A model generated the notes under the pieces. It saw nothing but the letters and a program-made list of their open reading frames with translations, was not told the DNA's origin and searched no databases. The translations under genes and the position numbers were made by a program. A DNA stretch of 64,000 nt from Carnobacterium divergens. GTDB taxonomy: Bacteria; Bacillota; Bacilli; Lactobacillales; Carnobacteriaceae. Positions 46,133 to 55,176 of this stretch are shown piece after piece. How positions within the stretch are numbered: the first letter of the stretch is position 1; each line of letters starts with the position of its first letter. The DNA lies in contig NZ_LT992558.1 of the NCBI RefSeq assembly GCF_900258435.1, positions 252,721-316,720 of the forward strand. The letters run 5' to 3'.

Positions 46133-48619
46133 ATGGCTGAGGAATTTAAAGAGAAGATTGCACAAAAAAATCTGACAGAAGAAATGCGTACCTCGTTTTT
46201 AGATTATGCAATGAGTGTAATCGTAGCGCGTGCGTTGCCAGATGTTAGAGATGGGATGAAACCCGTTCATCGTCGTATTTTATATGGGATGAACGAACTT
46301 GGAGTAACACCTGATAAGGCCTATAAAAAATCAGCTCGTATTGTCGGAGACGTTATGGGGAAATATCATCCACATGGCGATAGTGCGATTTATGAATCAA
46401 TGGTACGGATGGCTCAACCCTTTAGTTATCGTAGTACCTTAGTTGACGGACACGGAAACTTTGGTTCTGTCGATGGTGATGGTGCCGCTGCGATGCGTTA
46501 TACCGAAGCAAGAATGTCTAAAATTGCTGTTGAAATGTTACGTGATATCAATAAAAATACAGTTGATTATCAAGATAACTATGATGGCTCGGAACGTGAA
46601 CCAGAAGTGCTACCAGCACGTTTTCCTAACCTTTTAGTCAATGGTGCAACAGGGATTGCGGTTGGGATGGCAACGAATATTCCGCCACATAATTTATCAG
46701 AAGTTATTTCTGCGTTGCATATTTTGATGAACGACCCAGATGCAACAACAGCCGATTTGATGGAAGTGTTACCTGGACCTGATTTCCCAACTGGTGGATT
46801 GGTCATGGGTAAATCTGGCATTAGACGCGCATATGAGACTGGTAGAGGCTCGATTATGATTCGTGCTAAGGTTGATGTCGAAATACGTAAAAATGGCAAG
46901 GAACGCATTATAGTGAACGAATTGCCTTATATGGTCAACAAAGCTAAATTAGTTGAGCGTATTGCGGAACTAGCTCGTGAAAAACGAATTGAAGGTATTA
47001 CCGATTTAACTGATGAGTCCGATCGTGATGGTATGCGTGTGGTTATCGATGTTAGACGTGATGTGAGTGCAAGTGTTGTTTTGAATAATTTATACAAATT
47101 GACACCAATGCAAACTTCTTTTGGTTTTAATATGCTAGCGATTGTTAACGGTGTCCCAAAAGTATTGAGTTTAAAATCCATTTTAACCCACTACTTAGAG
47201 CATCAAGAAATCGTTATTCGTCGTCGTACTCAATTTGATAAACAAAAAGCTGAAGCAAGAGCTCATATTCTCGAAGGTTTACGAATTGCGTTAGACCACA
47301 TCGATGAAATCATTAAAATTATTCGCGGTTCAAAAACGGGTGATGTGGCTAAAACAGAATTAATCGAGCGTTTCGGTTTATCTGATAAACAAGCACAAGC
47401 AATTTTAGATATGCGAATGGTTCGTTTAACTGGTTTGGAACGTGAAAAAATTGAAGCTGAATACAATGACTTAATTGAATTAATTACAGATTTGGCAGAT
47501 ATTTTAGGAAGCAGTCAACGAATTCATACGATTATTGAAACAGAACTACTAGAAATTCAAGAAAAATATGGCGATCCTCGTCGTACAGAATTGCTTGTAG
47601 GAGAAGTTCTTAGTCTAGAAGATGAAGACCTGATTGAAGAAGAAGATATCGTAATTACTTTGACTCATAATGGCTACATCAAACGTTTGCCAAACAATGA
47701 ATTCAGAGCGCAACGTCGTGGTGGGCGTGGTGTTCAAGGAATGGGGATGCACGATGATGATTTCATCGAAAATCTTGTTTCTTGTTCAACACATGATACG
47801 TTATTATTCTTTACCAATAACGGAAAAGTATATCGTGCCAAAGGCTATGAAATTCCTGAATACGGCCGTACAGCTAAAGGAATTCCAGCAATCAACTTAC
47901 TAGGAATTGATTCTGGCGAAAAAATCCAAGCGATTATCAACGTTAAAGGAAAATCAGAAGAGGACACCTATCTATTCTTTACAACTCTTAAAGGTGTTGT
48001 AAAACGTACATCAGTAAGTGCCTTTTCTAATATTCGTAGCAACGGACTAAAAGCGATTGTCTTACGCGAAGACGATGAATTGATGAATGTTTGTGTAACC
48101 AACGGCGAACAAAATGTGATTATCGGAACTCATTTAGGCTATGCGGTTAGTTTCGATGAAAACACAGTTCGTGATATGGGACGAAGCGCAAGCGGTGTTC
48201 GTGGAATTCGTTTACGTGAAGATGATTATGTTGTTGGAATGGACGTTTTAAAAGCTGACTCAGAAGTATTAGTAATTACTGAAAATGGTTACGGAAAACG
48301 TACTAAAGCTAGCGAATATCCAATTAAAGGTCGTGGCGGTAAAGGAATCAAGACAGCTAACATTACCGAGAAAAACGGTAAATTAGCAGGCTTGACAACT
48401 GTTAATGGAGACGAAGACATCATGTTGATAACAAACACAGGTGTCATTATCCGTTTCGAAGTAGACTCAGTGTCACAAACCGGTCGTGCAACATTAGGTG
48501 TTCGTTTGATTCGTGTTGGGGAAGACGCAATCGTGTCAACAATGGCTAAAGTGGAAGCAGAACCAATTGAAGAGGAAACTGCAACAGAAGAAAAACCTGT
48601 TCAAAATGATGAAGCTTAA
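46133..48619 (+). CDS. gyrA: DNA gyrase subunit A
   Basis: Breakage-rejoining subunit of gyrase, 828 residues. The catalytic tyrosine is Y123 in [10 protein letters not shown]. The quinolone-determining region reads [10 protein letters not shown], with S84 and E88 in the susceptible state. The C-terminal six-bladed pinwheel includes the GyrA box QRRGGRG. The last 30 residues are acidic ([16 protein letters not shown]). It is the last gene of the operon, followed by a terminator. Confidence 0.98.
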   Translation: MAEEFKEKIAQKNLTEEMRTSFLDYAMSVIVARALPDVRDGMKPVHRRILYGMNELGVTPDKAYKKSARIVGDVMGKYHPHGDSAIYESMVRMAQPFSYRSTLVDGHGNFGSVDGDGAAAMRYTEARMSKIAVEMLRDINKNTVDYQDNYDGSEREPEVLPARFPNLLVNGATGIAVGMATNIPPHNLSEVISALHILMNDPDATTADLMEVLPGPDFPTGGLVMGKSGIRRAYETGRGSIMIRAKVDVEIRKNGKERIIVNELPYMVNKAKLVERIAELAREKRIEGITDLTDESDRDGMRVVIDVRRDVSASVVLNNLYKLTPMQTSFGFNMLAIVNGVPKVLSLKSILTHYLEHQEIVIRRRTQFDKQKAEARAHILEGLRIALDHIDEIIKIIRGSKTGDVAKTELIERFGLSDKQAQAILDMRMVRLTGLEREKIEAEYNDLIELITDLADILGSSQRIHTIIETELLEIQEKYGDPRRTELLVGEVLSLEDEDLIEEEDIVITLTHNGYIKRLPNNEFRAQRRGGRGVQGMGMHDDDFIENLVSCSTHDTLLFFTNNGKVYRAKGYEIPEYGRTAKGIPAINLLGIDSGEKIQAIINVKGKSEEDTYLFFTTLKGVVKRTSVSAFSNIRSNGLKAIVLREDDELMNVCVTNGEQNVIIGTHLGYAVSFDENTVRDMGRSASGVRGIRLREDDYVVGMDVLKADSEVLVITENGYGKRTKASEYPIKGRGGKGIKTANITEKNGKLAGLTTVNGDEDIMLITNTGVIIRFEVDSVSQTGRATLGVRLIRVGEDAIVSTMAKVEAEPIEEETATEEKPVQNDEA

Positions 48620-48648
48620 CCAAAGGATCTATAAATAAATGTTTTTTT

Positions 48649-48702
48649 AATCAGGCTAGTTGTTTTCTGTGTTTTGCAGGAGATAATTAGCCTGATTTTT
48701 AT
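48649..48702 (+). terminator. terminator after gyrA
   Basis: Arms AATCAGGCTA (48649-48658) and TAGCCTGATT (48688-48697) followed by UUUAUU. The loop is long (29 bases). Confidence 0.7.
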
Positions 48703-48728
48703 TAAGTTTTTATGAAATGAATAAAGAA

Positions 48729-48752
48729 CAAAAAAAACCCCCAGAAGGAGGG
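48729..48752 (-). terminator. terminator after the GNAT gene
   Basis: Minus-strand CCCTC, five bases, GGGGG (one G-U pair), followed by eight U; plus-strand A-run 48730-48737. Confidence 0.65.
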
Positions 48753-48791
48753 CATTTACATCGTCCTCATTATTTTGAAATGAAACTATTT

Positions 48792-49244
48792 TTAATCATT
48801 TTGTAAATCATATGCCATCATTATGCCCTCATTGGAGGTTACAAATCCATTTTTTTTATAAAAATTTGATGCCTGTTCTCCTCCAGTAATCAAAAAAATT
48901 CTATTAATCTTCTCATCCTTCATTACGTTAGCAATAAAAATTAACAAATTTTTACCAATGCCCGCTCCTTGTAAAGCAGGAGTAACATTAAATTCATCAA
49001 TACAAAATTGACTCCAATTGTTGTAGTAGTAATCAATTCTACCTAAACACATTGCAATAATTTCATTATTTTTCTCCACTACATAACCTCTAGAATTAAA
49101 GCCACTCATTGTAGCTTCAATTCTAAGAAGAGCATCTTTTTTCGTCCATGTATTATTCCAAGGCGCACCATTATACGCAGCCATTAAAATAGTTGCACAT
49201 ACAGAAAAATCTTCATTTTTTATCTTTCTAAAACTTATGGTCAT
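48792..49244 (-). CDS. GNAT family N-acetyltransferase
   Basis: A 150-residue acetyltransferase of unknown substrate. The acetyl-CoA loop is LQGAGIGKNLL (near 92-102), and the C-terminal NFYKKNGF motif is typical of the fold. It sits on the minus strand between gyrA and rpsF, against all neighbours, and looks AT-richer than they do, so it is likely a later insertion. AAGGAGA precedes the ATG. Aminoglycoside or small-molecule acetylation cannot be decided from sequence alone. Confidence 0.8.
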   Translation of the reverse strand: MTISFRKIKNEDFSVCATILMAAYNGAPWNNTWTKKDALLRIEATMSGFNSRGYVVEKNNEIIAMCLGRIDYYYNNWSQFCIDEFNVTPALQGAGIGKNLLIFIANVMKDEKINRIFLITGGEQASNFYKKNGFVTSNEGIMMAYDLQND

Positions 49245-49472
49245 AACTAGTTCTCCTTAATAGTTAATTTTTATAAATTATCATAACACATAAATTTACC
49301 GAATCCGTCACCTGATCTTCCTAATTTAAATAACTAATTTTAATTCTAGTTCCATCAATTAGTAATTTCTGAAGTATCGGCCTTTTTAGGCTAATCTAAA
49401 AAAGAGTAAAGAATAGAAAAAACAAAATTAAAAAACATGAGGTATCTAATTCAGCTTGATGGATAAAAAACA

Positions 49473-49501
49473 TTGACACATATCCTTGGAAATGGTACAC
49501 T
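49473..49501 (+). promoter_or_regulatory. promoter of the rpsF-ssb-rpsR operon
   Basis: Consensus -35 TTGACA (49473-49478), 17-base spacer, -10 TACACT (49496-49501). The rest of the 346-base gap before rpsF (49245-49472) is AT-rich and shows no gene. Confidence 0.8.
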
Positions 49502-49534
49502 TATTGGACGTGAGTAATCTATTTATAGAATGCT

Positions 49535-49579
49535 CTCCTTGCTCTTTTTACTAAAAAAAGAGCCAAAGTCCACAAGGAG
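49535..49579 (+). promoter_or_regulatory. rpsF leader, candidate S6:S18 autoregulatory structure
   Basis: Outer stem CTCCTTG (49535-49541) pairs with CAAGGAG (49573-49579) and an inner stem CTCTTTTT pairs with AAAAAGAG, leaving an asymmetric bulge CCAAAGTCCA. The outer stem includes the ribosome site of rpsF. This resembles the S6:S18-binding leader known in many bacteria, though I do not see the usual CCG element clearly. Confidence 0.55.
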
Positions 49580-49590
49580 GTGACAGTCAG

Positions 49591-49890
49591 ATGAGTCAAA
49601 CAGCAAAATACGAAATTATGTACATTATCCGTCCGAACATTGAAGAGGCAGCTAAAGCAGCTGTTGTTGAACGCTTCGATACTATCTTAAAAGATAATGG
49701 CGCTGAAGTGATCGAATCTAAAGACTGGGCGAAACGCCGTTTAGCTTACGAAATTAAAGATTTCCGCGAGGGAATTTATCATATCGTGAAGTTAACTGCA
49801 ACTGATGCAGCGGCTATCAATGAATTTGATCGTCTAGCTAAGATTAGCGATGACATTATTCGTCATATGGTAATTAGAGAAGAAGTTTAA
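49591..49890 (+). CDS. rpsF: 30S ribosomal protein S6
   Basis: A 99-residue S6 that pairs with S18 on the platform of the small subunit. The ferredoxin-like fold is recognised by [13 protein letters not shown] at the start and [21 protein letters not shown] in the middle. AAGGAGGTGACAG precedes the ATG. It is first in the conserved rpsF-ssb-rpsR operon; its leader can fold over the ribosome site. Confidence 0.97.
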   Translation: MSQTAKYEIMYIIRPNIEEAAKAAVVERFDTILKDNGAEVIESKDWAKRRLAYEIKDFREGIYHIVKLTATDAAAINEFDRLAKISDDIIRHMVIREEV

Positions 49891-49891
49891 A

Positions 49892-49921
49892 CTTAAAATT
49901 GTTTCACATGAAACATTTTAA
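49892..49921. promoter_or_regulatory. parS-like palindrome between rpsF and ssb
   Basis: TGTTTCACATGAAACA (49900-49915) differs from parS at one central base (CACATG for CACGTG). It is nested in a larger near-perfect inverted repeat with CTTAAAAT and ATTTTAAG arms, so the RNA can also fold. It lies about 9 kb right of the origin. Confidence 0.6.
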
Positions 49922-49942
49922 GAAAGAAAGGAGCTTAAAAAG

Positions 49943-50518
49943 ATGATTAATAGAGTTGTTTTAGTTGGAAGATTAACTAAAGATGCTGATTTGCGATATA
50001 CTTCAAATGGCGCAGCGGTTGCTTCATTTACAGTTGCGGTGAATAGACAATTTACGAACCAAAGCGGTGAAAGAGAAGCTGATTTTATCAACTGTGTTGC
50101 TTGGAGAAAAACTGCTGAAACTCTAGCTAATTTTACCCGAAAAGGTTCTTTAGTTGGTGTGGAAGGCCGTATTCAAACGCGTTCTTATGATAATCAACAA
50201 GGGCAACGTGTATACGTTACTGAAGTTGTTGTTGATACGTTCTCATTATTAGAATCAAAATCTGTTAGTGAACAACGTCAAAGTCATGATGGAAATAGTA
50301 GCGCTCCTACAACCAATCAAAATACTAGTTATTCTGGTGGAAGTAGTAGCAACAACCAATACCAAAGTGGTGGTTATCAACAAAATTCAGCTAATAATAG
50401 CACGAATAATCAATCAACAGCTCCTAAACAACAATATCAAAATTTCGAGAGAAATGATGATCCATTTGCAACAAGTGGACAACAAATTGATATCTCAGAT
50501 GATGATTTACCATTCTAA
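49943..50518 (+). CDS. ssb: single-stranded DNA-binding protein
   Basis: A 191-residue SSB. The OB fold occupies about 1-110 ([39 protein letters not shown]). A Gln/Asn/Ser/Gly-rich flexible linker follows, and the acidic tip DISDDDLPF recruits repair and replication proteins. GAAAGGAGC precedes the ATG. In the operon with rpsF and rpsR. Confidence 0.97.
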   Translation: MINRVVLVGRLTKDADLRYTSNGAAVASFTVAVNRQFTNQSGEREADFINCVAWRKTAETLANFTRKGSLVGVEGRIQTRSYDNQQGQRVYVTEVVVDTFSLLESKSVSEQRQSHDGNSSAPTTNQNTSYSGGSSSNNQYQSGGYQQNSANNSTNNQSTAPKQQYQNFERNDDPFATSGQQIDISDDDLPF

Positions 50519-50558
50519 TATAAAATTAGTTTGGAAAATGAAAAGGAGGATTTAAATA

Positions 50559-50795
50559 ATGGCTCAACAACGCAGAGGCGGACGTAAGCGCCGTAAAGTT
50601 TGTTATTTTACAGCAAACCACATTGACCATATCGATTACAAAGATACTGAACTATTAAAACGTTTTATCTCTGAAAGAGGAAAAATTTTACCTCGTCGTG
50701 TTACTGGTACTTGTGCTAAACACCAACGTAAATTAACAATTGCTATCAAACGTTCTCGTATTATGGGATTATTACCATTCGTAACAGCTGAATAG
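50559..50795 (+). CDS. rpsR: 30S ribosomal protein S18
   Basis: A 78-residue S18 with the basic start [13 protein letters not shown] and the core [21 protein letters not shown] followed by [11 protein letters not shown]. An AAGGAGG site precedes the ATG. It is the last gene of the operon, followed by a strong terminator. The cysteines (C15 and that in TGTCAKH) may coordinate metal in zinc-type S18 variants, but only two are seen. Confidence 0.97.
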   Translation: MAQQRRGGRKRRKVCYFTANHIDHIDYKDTELLKRFISERGKILPRRVTGTCAKHQRKLTIAIKRSRIMGLLPFVTAE

Positions 50796-50803
50796 TAGAT
50801 AAA

Positions 50804-50840
50804 TAAAAAAAGCCGTGATTTCGATCACGGCTTTTTTTTT
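50804..50840 (+). terminator. terminator after rpsR
   Basis: Textbook hairpin AAAAAAGCCGTGAT, UUCG loop, ATCACGGC, followed by at least eight U. Confidence 0.92.
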
Positions 50841-50852
50841 ATAAAATTATTA

Positions 50853-50868
50853 TGTTTCACGTGAAACA
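50853..50868. promoter_or_regulatory. parS site, perfect consensus
   Basis: TGTTTCACGTGAAACA, a perfect 16-bp parS palindrome extended to TTATG and CATAA on the flanks. It lies in the gap between rpsR and gdpP, about 10 kb right of the origin, and is the expected loading site for the ParB encoded at 12087. Confidence 0.9.
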
Positions 50869-50960
50869 TAATAAGAGGCTAGCTAGAATAAATCCCTAGA
50901 TTATGGTAAAATAAGAGAGTATCCCCTATTGAATACACTTGCTAAAAGAAGGAGTATGAT

Positions 50961-52961
50961 ATGGAAAAAAAGTTGCCTCATGAAAAACTCCCGAGTTTTT
51001 TTAAAGATGAAAAGCTGAGAATTGCAACATTTGTTCTAAGTGGATTATTGGTTTTAATTGTTATTTTAGCATTTTTTGCTAAGTTTTATATTGGTTTAGC
51101 ATTATCTGTTTTATTTATTATTGTTCTTTTATTGCTTTATTATTCAATGAAAAAAATTACAGTAGAAACAAATAAATATATTGCTGATTTATCTTATCGA
51201 ATAAAAAGAGGCGAACAAGAGGCTTTAATTAAAATGCCTATCGGTATTTTGCTGTATAATGAAAAGTATGAAGTTCAATGGACAAATCCTTATTTACAGC
51301 TTTATCTTGGAAAAAAAGAAGTATTAGGCAAGAAAATTGATGAGATTGATTTGGAATTGGCCAACGTTATTAAAAATAATAAAACAAAAGGTTTAAGCAA
51401 TGTAAGATGGGGAGATAAAGAGTTTCAAATTATTGTTCAGGATGATATTAAAGTTATTTATTTAATGGATATTACGCAATATTATAAGATAAAAGAACAG
51501 TATGAAGAAGAACAATTGGTTATTGGAAATATCTTTATCGATAACTATGATGAAATTGTTCAATCAATGAATGATCGTAGTACTTCCAATTTAAATAACT
51601 TTGTAACAACACAATTATCTAATTGGGCAAAAGAGCATCATATTTATTTAAAACGAGTTTCTGAAGATCGATTTATTGTGTTGATGTATTTGAAGTCATT
51701 GCAAAAAATTGAAGAAGAAAAATTTAGTATCATCGATCGTGTTCGTGAACGTACATCTAAACAAAACTTCCCACTAACCCTAAGCATAGGTCTTGCATAC
51801 GGAGATAAAGATTTAAGCAATTTAGCAAATCTAGCTCAAAGCAATTTAGATTTGGCATTAGGTCGTGGTGGAGATCAAGTAGTTGTAAAATCAAGTGAGG
51901 AAGATGCTCGCTTTTATGGTGGAAAAACGAATCCAATGGAAAAACGAACACGTGTTCGTTCTCGGATGATTAGTCAAGCATTACAAGAATTAATGAAACA
52001 GTCGGATCAAATTTTTGTAATGGGACATAAATATCCAGATATGGATGCAATCGGTTCTTGTTTAGGCATTCGCCGTATTGCAGAAATGAACCATAAAGAA
52101 GCATGGATTGTTGTAAACCCAGATGAATTTAGTAATGATATCTCAAGATTAATGGATGAGGTAAAAAAAGACGAAAATATTAGTAAATACATCATTACTC
52201 CAAAAGAAGCTGCTGAAAAAATGACAGCAACAAGTTTATTGGTGATGGTTGATATGCATCGTCCATCTATTTCAATTGCACCTGAATTGTTAACCCTAAC
52301 GAACCAAATTGTTGTAATTGATCACCATCGTCGTGGCGAAGAATTCCCAGAAAATCCAGTATTGGTTTATATTGAACCATATGCATCGTCAGCTGCTGAA
52401 TTGATTACTGAATTGTTTGAATATCAGTCAAACGAATCAGACCCAATCAATAAAATTGAAGCAACTGCTATGCTAGCAGGAATTATTGTAGACACGAGAA
52501 GTTTTTCTCTTCGAACAGGTTCAAGAACCTTTGACGCTGCGAGCTATTTACGTTCTTGTGGAGCAGATTCAGTTATGATTCAACGATTACTGAAAGAAAA
52601 CGTAGATACCTATTTATTGAGAAGTCATTTGATTCAATCCATTGAATTTGTGAAATCCAATTTGGCCATTGCAACTGGTGAAGAGGATGAAACCTACGAC
52701 ACTGTAGTCGCTGCTCAAGCTGCAGATACCATGCTCTCCATGGCGGATGTAGATGCGTCCTTCGTGATTACGAAGCGAGCAGATGGACGAGTTGGAATCA
52801 GTGCGAGAAGTCTTGGGGAAATTAACGTTCAAATTATTATGGAAGCACTTGGTGGTGGTGGGCATCTATCAAATGCGGCTACACAGCTTAGTGACACTAC
52901 AGTAGCTGAAGCAAAAGAACAATTAAAACAAGTTATTAATGAACAAAATAAGGAGGAATAA
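50961..52961 (+). CDS. gdpP: cyclic-di-AMP phosphodiesterase GdpP
   Basis: Membrane phosphodiesterase (666 residues) that degrades c-di-AMP. Two N-terminal transmembrane helices (about 18-62), a degenerate PAS-like domain, a degenerate GGDEF domain (GRGGDQVVV) and the DHH-DHHA1 catalytic module follow. The catalytic motifs are GHKYPDMDAIGS, DMHRP, VIDHHRRGEE and GGGGHLSNAATQ. It starts with ATG behind AAGGAG. rplI begins three bases after its stop, so they are cotranscribed. Mutations in this gene are known to raise beta-lactam tolerance in related bacteria. Confidence 0.96.
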   Translation: MEKKLPHEKLPSFFKDEKLRIATFVLSGLLVLIVILAFFAKFYIGLALSVLFIIVLLLLYYSMKKITVETNKYIADLSYRIKRGEQEALIKMPIGILLYNEKYEVQWTNPYLQLYLGKKEVLGKKIDEIDLELANVIKNNKTKGLSNVRWGDKEFQIIVQDDIKVIYLMDITQYYKIKEQYEEEQLVIGNIFIDNYDEIVQSMNDRSTSNLNNFVTTQLSNWAKEHHIYLKRVSEDRFIVLMYLKSLQKIEEEKFSIIDRVRERTSKQNFPLTLSIGLAYGDKDLSNLANLAQSNLDLALGRGGDQVVVKSSEEDARFYGGKTNPMEKRTRVRSRMISQALQELMKQSDQIFVMGHKYPDMDAIGSCLGIRRIAEMNHKEAWIVVNPDEFSNDISRLMDEVKKDENISKYIITPKEAAEKMTATSLLVMVDMHRPSISIAPELLTLTNQIVVIDHHRRGEEFPENPVLVYIEPYASSAAELITELFEYQSNESDPINKIEATAMLAGIIVDTRSFSLRTGSRTFDAASYLRSCGADSVMIQRLLKENVDTYLLRSHLIQSIEFVKSNLAIATGEEDETYDTVVAAQAADTMLSMADVDASFVITKRADGRVGISARSLGEINVQIIMEALGGGGHLSNAATQLSDTTVAEAKEQLKQVINEQNKEE

Positions 52962-52964
52962 TAA

Positions 52965-53420
52965 ATGAAAGTCATTTTTTTAGAAGATGTTAAAGGTAAA
53001 GGTAAAAAAGGTGAAACGAAGAATGTAGCAGATGGTTATGCACAAAACTACCTAATCAAAAATGGATTAGCAAAAGAAGCCAATTCATCAACATTAAGTG
53101 AATTAGCAGGACAAAAGAAAGCCGAAGATAAGCACAATGCAGAAATTTTGGCTGAAGCGAACCAATTGAAAGCTGTATTAGAAGACGATAAACATGTAAT
53201 TGAAATGAAAGCGAAAGCTGGAGAAGATAGTCGTTTATTTGGCTCAATTACCTCAAAACAAATTGCAGATGCAGTAAAAAAACAATATGATATTAAATTA
53301 GACAAACGTAAAATTGATTTAACAACTCCGATTCGCAATCTTGGAGTAACAAAACTAGATGTTAAAATTCATCCAGAAGTTGTGGCAACGTTGACAGTGA
53401 ATGTTTCACAAGAAGCGTAG
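52965..53420 (+). CDS. rplI: 50S ribosomal protein L9
   Basis: A 151-residue L9. The N-terminal RNA-binding domain has [17 protein letters not shown] and [11 protein letters not shown], a long connecting helix follows, and the C-terminal domain ends [15 protein letters not shown]. It is coupled to gdpP, with AAGGAGGAA before the ATG, and has a terminator after it. Confidence 0.97.
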   Translation: MKVIFLEDVKGKGKKGETKNVADGYAQNYLIKNGLAKEANSSTLSELAGQKKAEDKHNAEILAEANQLKAVLEDDKHVIEMKAKAGEDSRLFGSITSKQIADAVKKQYDIKLDKRKIDLTTPIRNLGVTKLDVKIHPEVVATLTVNVSQEA

Positions 53421-53432
53421 ACGAATCATTTT

Positions 53433-53472
53433 AAAGGGCAAAGCAGTTTTACGAGACTGTTTTGCTCTTTTT
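53433..53472 (+). terminator. terminator after rplI
   Basis: Stem GGGCAAAGCAGT and ACTGTTTTGCTC with G-U pairs, followed by UUUUU. Confidence 0.8.
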
Positions 53473-53479
53473 CTATTCA

Positions 53480-53508
53480 TTGTATTAAGTTGTTTTTTGC
53501 GGTAAAAT
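53480..53508 (+). promoter_or_regulatory. dnaC (replicative helicase) promoter
   Basis: -35 TTGTAT (53480-53485), 17-base spacer, -10 TAAAAT (53503-53508), right after the rplI terminator. Confidence 0.65.
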
Positions 53509-53580
53509 GATGAGACTGAAACAAATTAAGAAGCCGCTCCAAGTAGAAGAAATTTACTTATGAAAGGAAGATAAAAATTG

Positions 53581-54963
53581 GTGAATGAAGCTTTTCAAGA
53601 CCGATTGCCGCCACAAAGTATTGAGGCAGAGCAAGCCGTTTTAGGTGCTATTTTTCTTGACCCCGAAACAGTCGTAGGCGCATTGGAATTTTTAGAGGCA
53701 CAAGATTTTTATCGTCGTGGCCATCAAATTATTTTTCAAACAATGTTAGAATTAAATGACCGCAATGAAGCTATTGACGTTGTGACGGTTATGAATAGTT
53801 TAGAATCAAAAAATCAATTAGAAGATGTTGGCGGAATGCCGTATTTGGCCGAACTTGCCATTGCAGTTCCAACTGCTGCGAATATGGAACACTATGCAAA
53901 AATTATTGAACAAAAATCAATTTTAAGAAAACTGATTCATACAGCAACAGATATTGTGACCCAAGGTTATGAAGAAGGAGAAGAGCTAGGAGCTATTTTA
54001 GATCAGGCTGAACGTAGTATTCTCGAAGTATCTGAAAGACGCAATAGCAACGGTTTTTTAGCGATTTCAGATGTATTAAACAGTTCGATTGCAGAAATTG
54101 ATCGGTTGTATCAAAATGACGAAGAAATTACCGGTATCCCAACAGGCTATCAAGCATTGGATCAAATGACAGCAGGTTTACAATCAGAAGAGTTGATTAT
54201 TTTAGCTGCACGTCCCGCGGTAGGGAAAACAGCCTTTGCGTTAAATATCGCACAAAACATTGGAACAAAGACAGATGAGACGGTTGCTATTTTTAGCTTA
54301 GAAATGGGGGCGGAATCTTTAGTCAATCGGATGCTATGCGCCGAGGGCAGTATTGATGCCAGTCATTTACGAACAGGGAATCTTTCAGAAGAGGAATGGC
54401 AAAGTCTAATTGTAGCGATGGGAAGCCTATCGAAGGCGAGTATTTATATTGATGATACACCGGGGATTCGAATTGCTGAAATTAGAGCGAAATGCCGGCG
54501 TTTAGCTCAAGAAAAAGGCGGACTTGGATTAATTTTAATCGATTATTTGCAATTGATTGAAGGTAGTGGGAAAGAAAGTCGCCAACAAGAGGTTTCTGAA
54601 ATTTCCCGTCAATTAAAAAAATTAGCGAAAGAATTAAAAGTACCCGTTATTGCATTGTCGCAATTGTCTCGTGGCGTAGAGCAAAGACAAGACAAACGTC
54701 CCGTTTTAAGTGATATTCGTGAATCTGGATCTATCGAGCAAGATGCAGATATTGTTGCCTTTTTATACCGTGATGATTATTATGATCGTGAAGGTGGAGA
54801 AGATGACGACGACGGAGATCGCGATGCAGCTGGCGAAGATAATATTATTGAAGTCATTATTGAAAAAAACCGGAGTGGCGCTCGTGGTACGGTGAAACTA
54901 TTGTTTGTTAAGGAATACAATAAGTTTTCATCCTTATCCTATATGCCAGAACCGCCTATGTAA
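53581..54963 (+). CDS. dnaC: replicative DNA helicase (DnaB family, named DnaC in Bacillus)
   Basis: Hexameric helicase that unwinds DNA at the fork, 460 residues. The N-terminal primase-binding domain (about 1-110) starts DRLPPQSIEAEQAVLGAIFLD. The RecA-like domain has Walker A AARPAVGKTAFALN and Walker B LILIDYLQLI, followed by LSQLSRGVEQR. An acidic insert (GGEDDDDGDRDAAGED) lies near the C-terminus. I choose GTG at 53581 (MNEAFQDRL); the preceding TTG codon is an alternative. It has its own promoter and terminator. Confidence 0.96.
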   Translation: MNEAFQDRLPPQSIEAEQAVLGAIFLDPETVVGALEFLEAQDFYRRGHQIIFQTMLELNDRNEAIDVVTVMNSLESKNQLEDVGGMPYLAELAIAVPTAANMEHYAKIIEQKSILRKLIHTATDIVTQGYEEGEELGAILDQAERSILEVSERRNSNGFLAISDVLNSSIAEIDRLYQNDEEITGIPTGYQALDQMTAGLQSEELIILAARPAVGKTAFALNIAQNIGTKTDETVAIFSLEMGAESLVNRMLCAEGSIDASHLRTGNLSEEEWQSLIVAMGSLSKASIYIDDTPGIRIAEIRAKCRRLAQEKGGLGLILIDYLQLIEGSGKESRQQEVSEISRQLKKLAKELKVPVIALSQLSRGVEQRQDKRPVLSDIRESGSIEQDADIVAFLYRDDYYDREGGEDDDDGDRDAAGEDNIIEVIIEKNRSGARGTVKLLFVKEYNKFSSLSYMPEPPM

Positions 54964-54968
54964 CATGA

Positions 54969-54996
54969 AGAGTGATCTTAACGGATCACTTTTTTG
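54969..54996 (+). terminator. terminator after dnaC
   Basis: Stem AGTGATC (54971-54977) and GATCACT (54984-54990), six-base loop, followed by UUUUU. Confidence 0.88.
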
Positions 54997-55006
54997 TTTT
55001 TTAAAT

Positions 55007-55101
55007 TCGTTCGTATTTTTGCTGATATTTTAGTGAAAATTAATAAATTGTTCGTTTTTATGCCTTTTTATTTTATTATTTGAATCAAATATTCGTTTTT
55101 A
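55007..55101 (+). promoter_or_regulatory. three phased TTCGT repeats upstream of purA
   Basis: GTTCGTATTTTTGC (from 55009), GTTCGTTTTTATGC (from 55050) and ATTCGTTTTTACCT (from 55091) are direct repeats exactly 41 bases apart, about four helical turns. The last ends just before the purA -35 box. The GTTCG core resembles half of a PurR PurBox (CGAAC), so they may be purine-repressor sites. This is inference. Confidence 0.5.
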
Positions 55102-55103
55102 CC

Positions 55104-55132
55104 TTGAATCCTTTATGTAAAACTGATAGAAT
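55104..55132 (+). promoter_or_regulatory. purA promoter
   Basis: -35 TTGAAT (55104-55109), 17-base spacer, -10 TAGAAT (55127-55132), about 45 bases before the start codon. Confidence 0.7.
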
Positions 55133-55176
55133 TAGATGTATTTGGTTTTTATAAATAAAATTAATGAGGTGTTCAT

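Noticed and set aside
50268-50555. A 95-codon open frame inside the 3' half of ssb.
   Set aside because: It is a frame shadow of the Gln/Asn-rich linker repeats of ssb, without a ribosome site.
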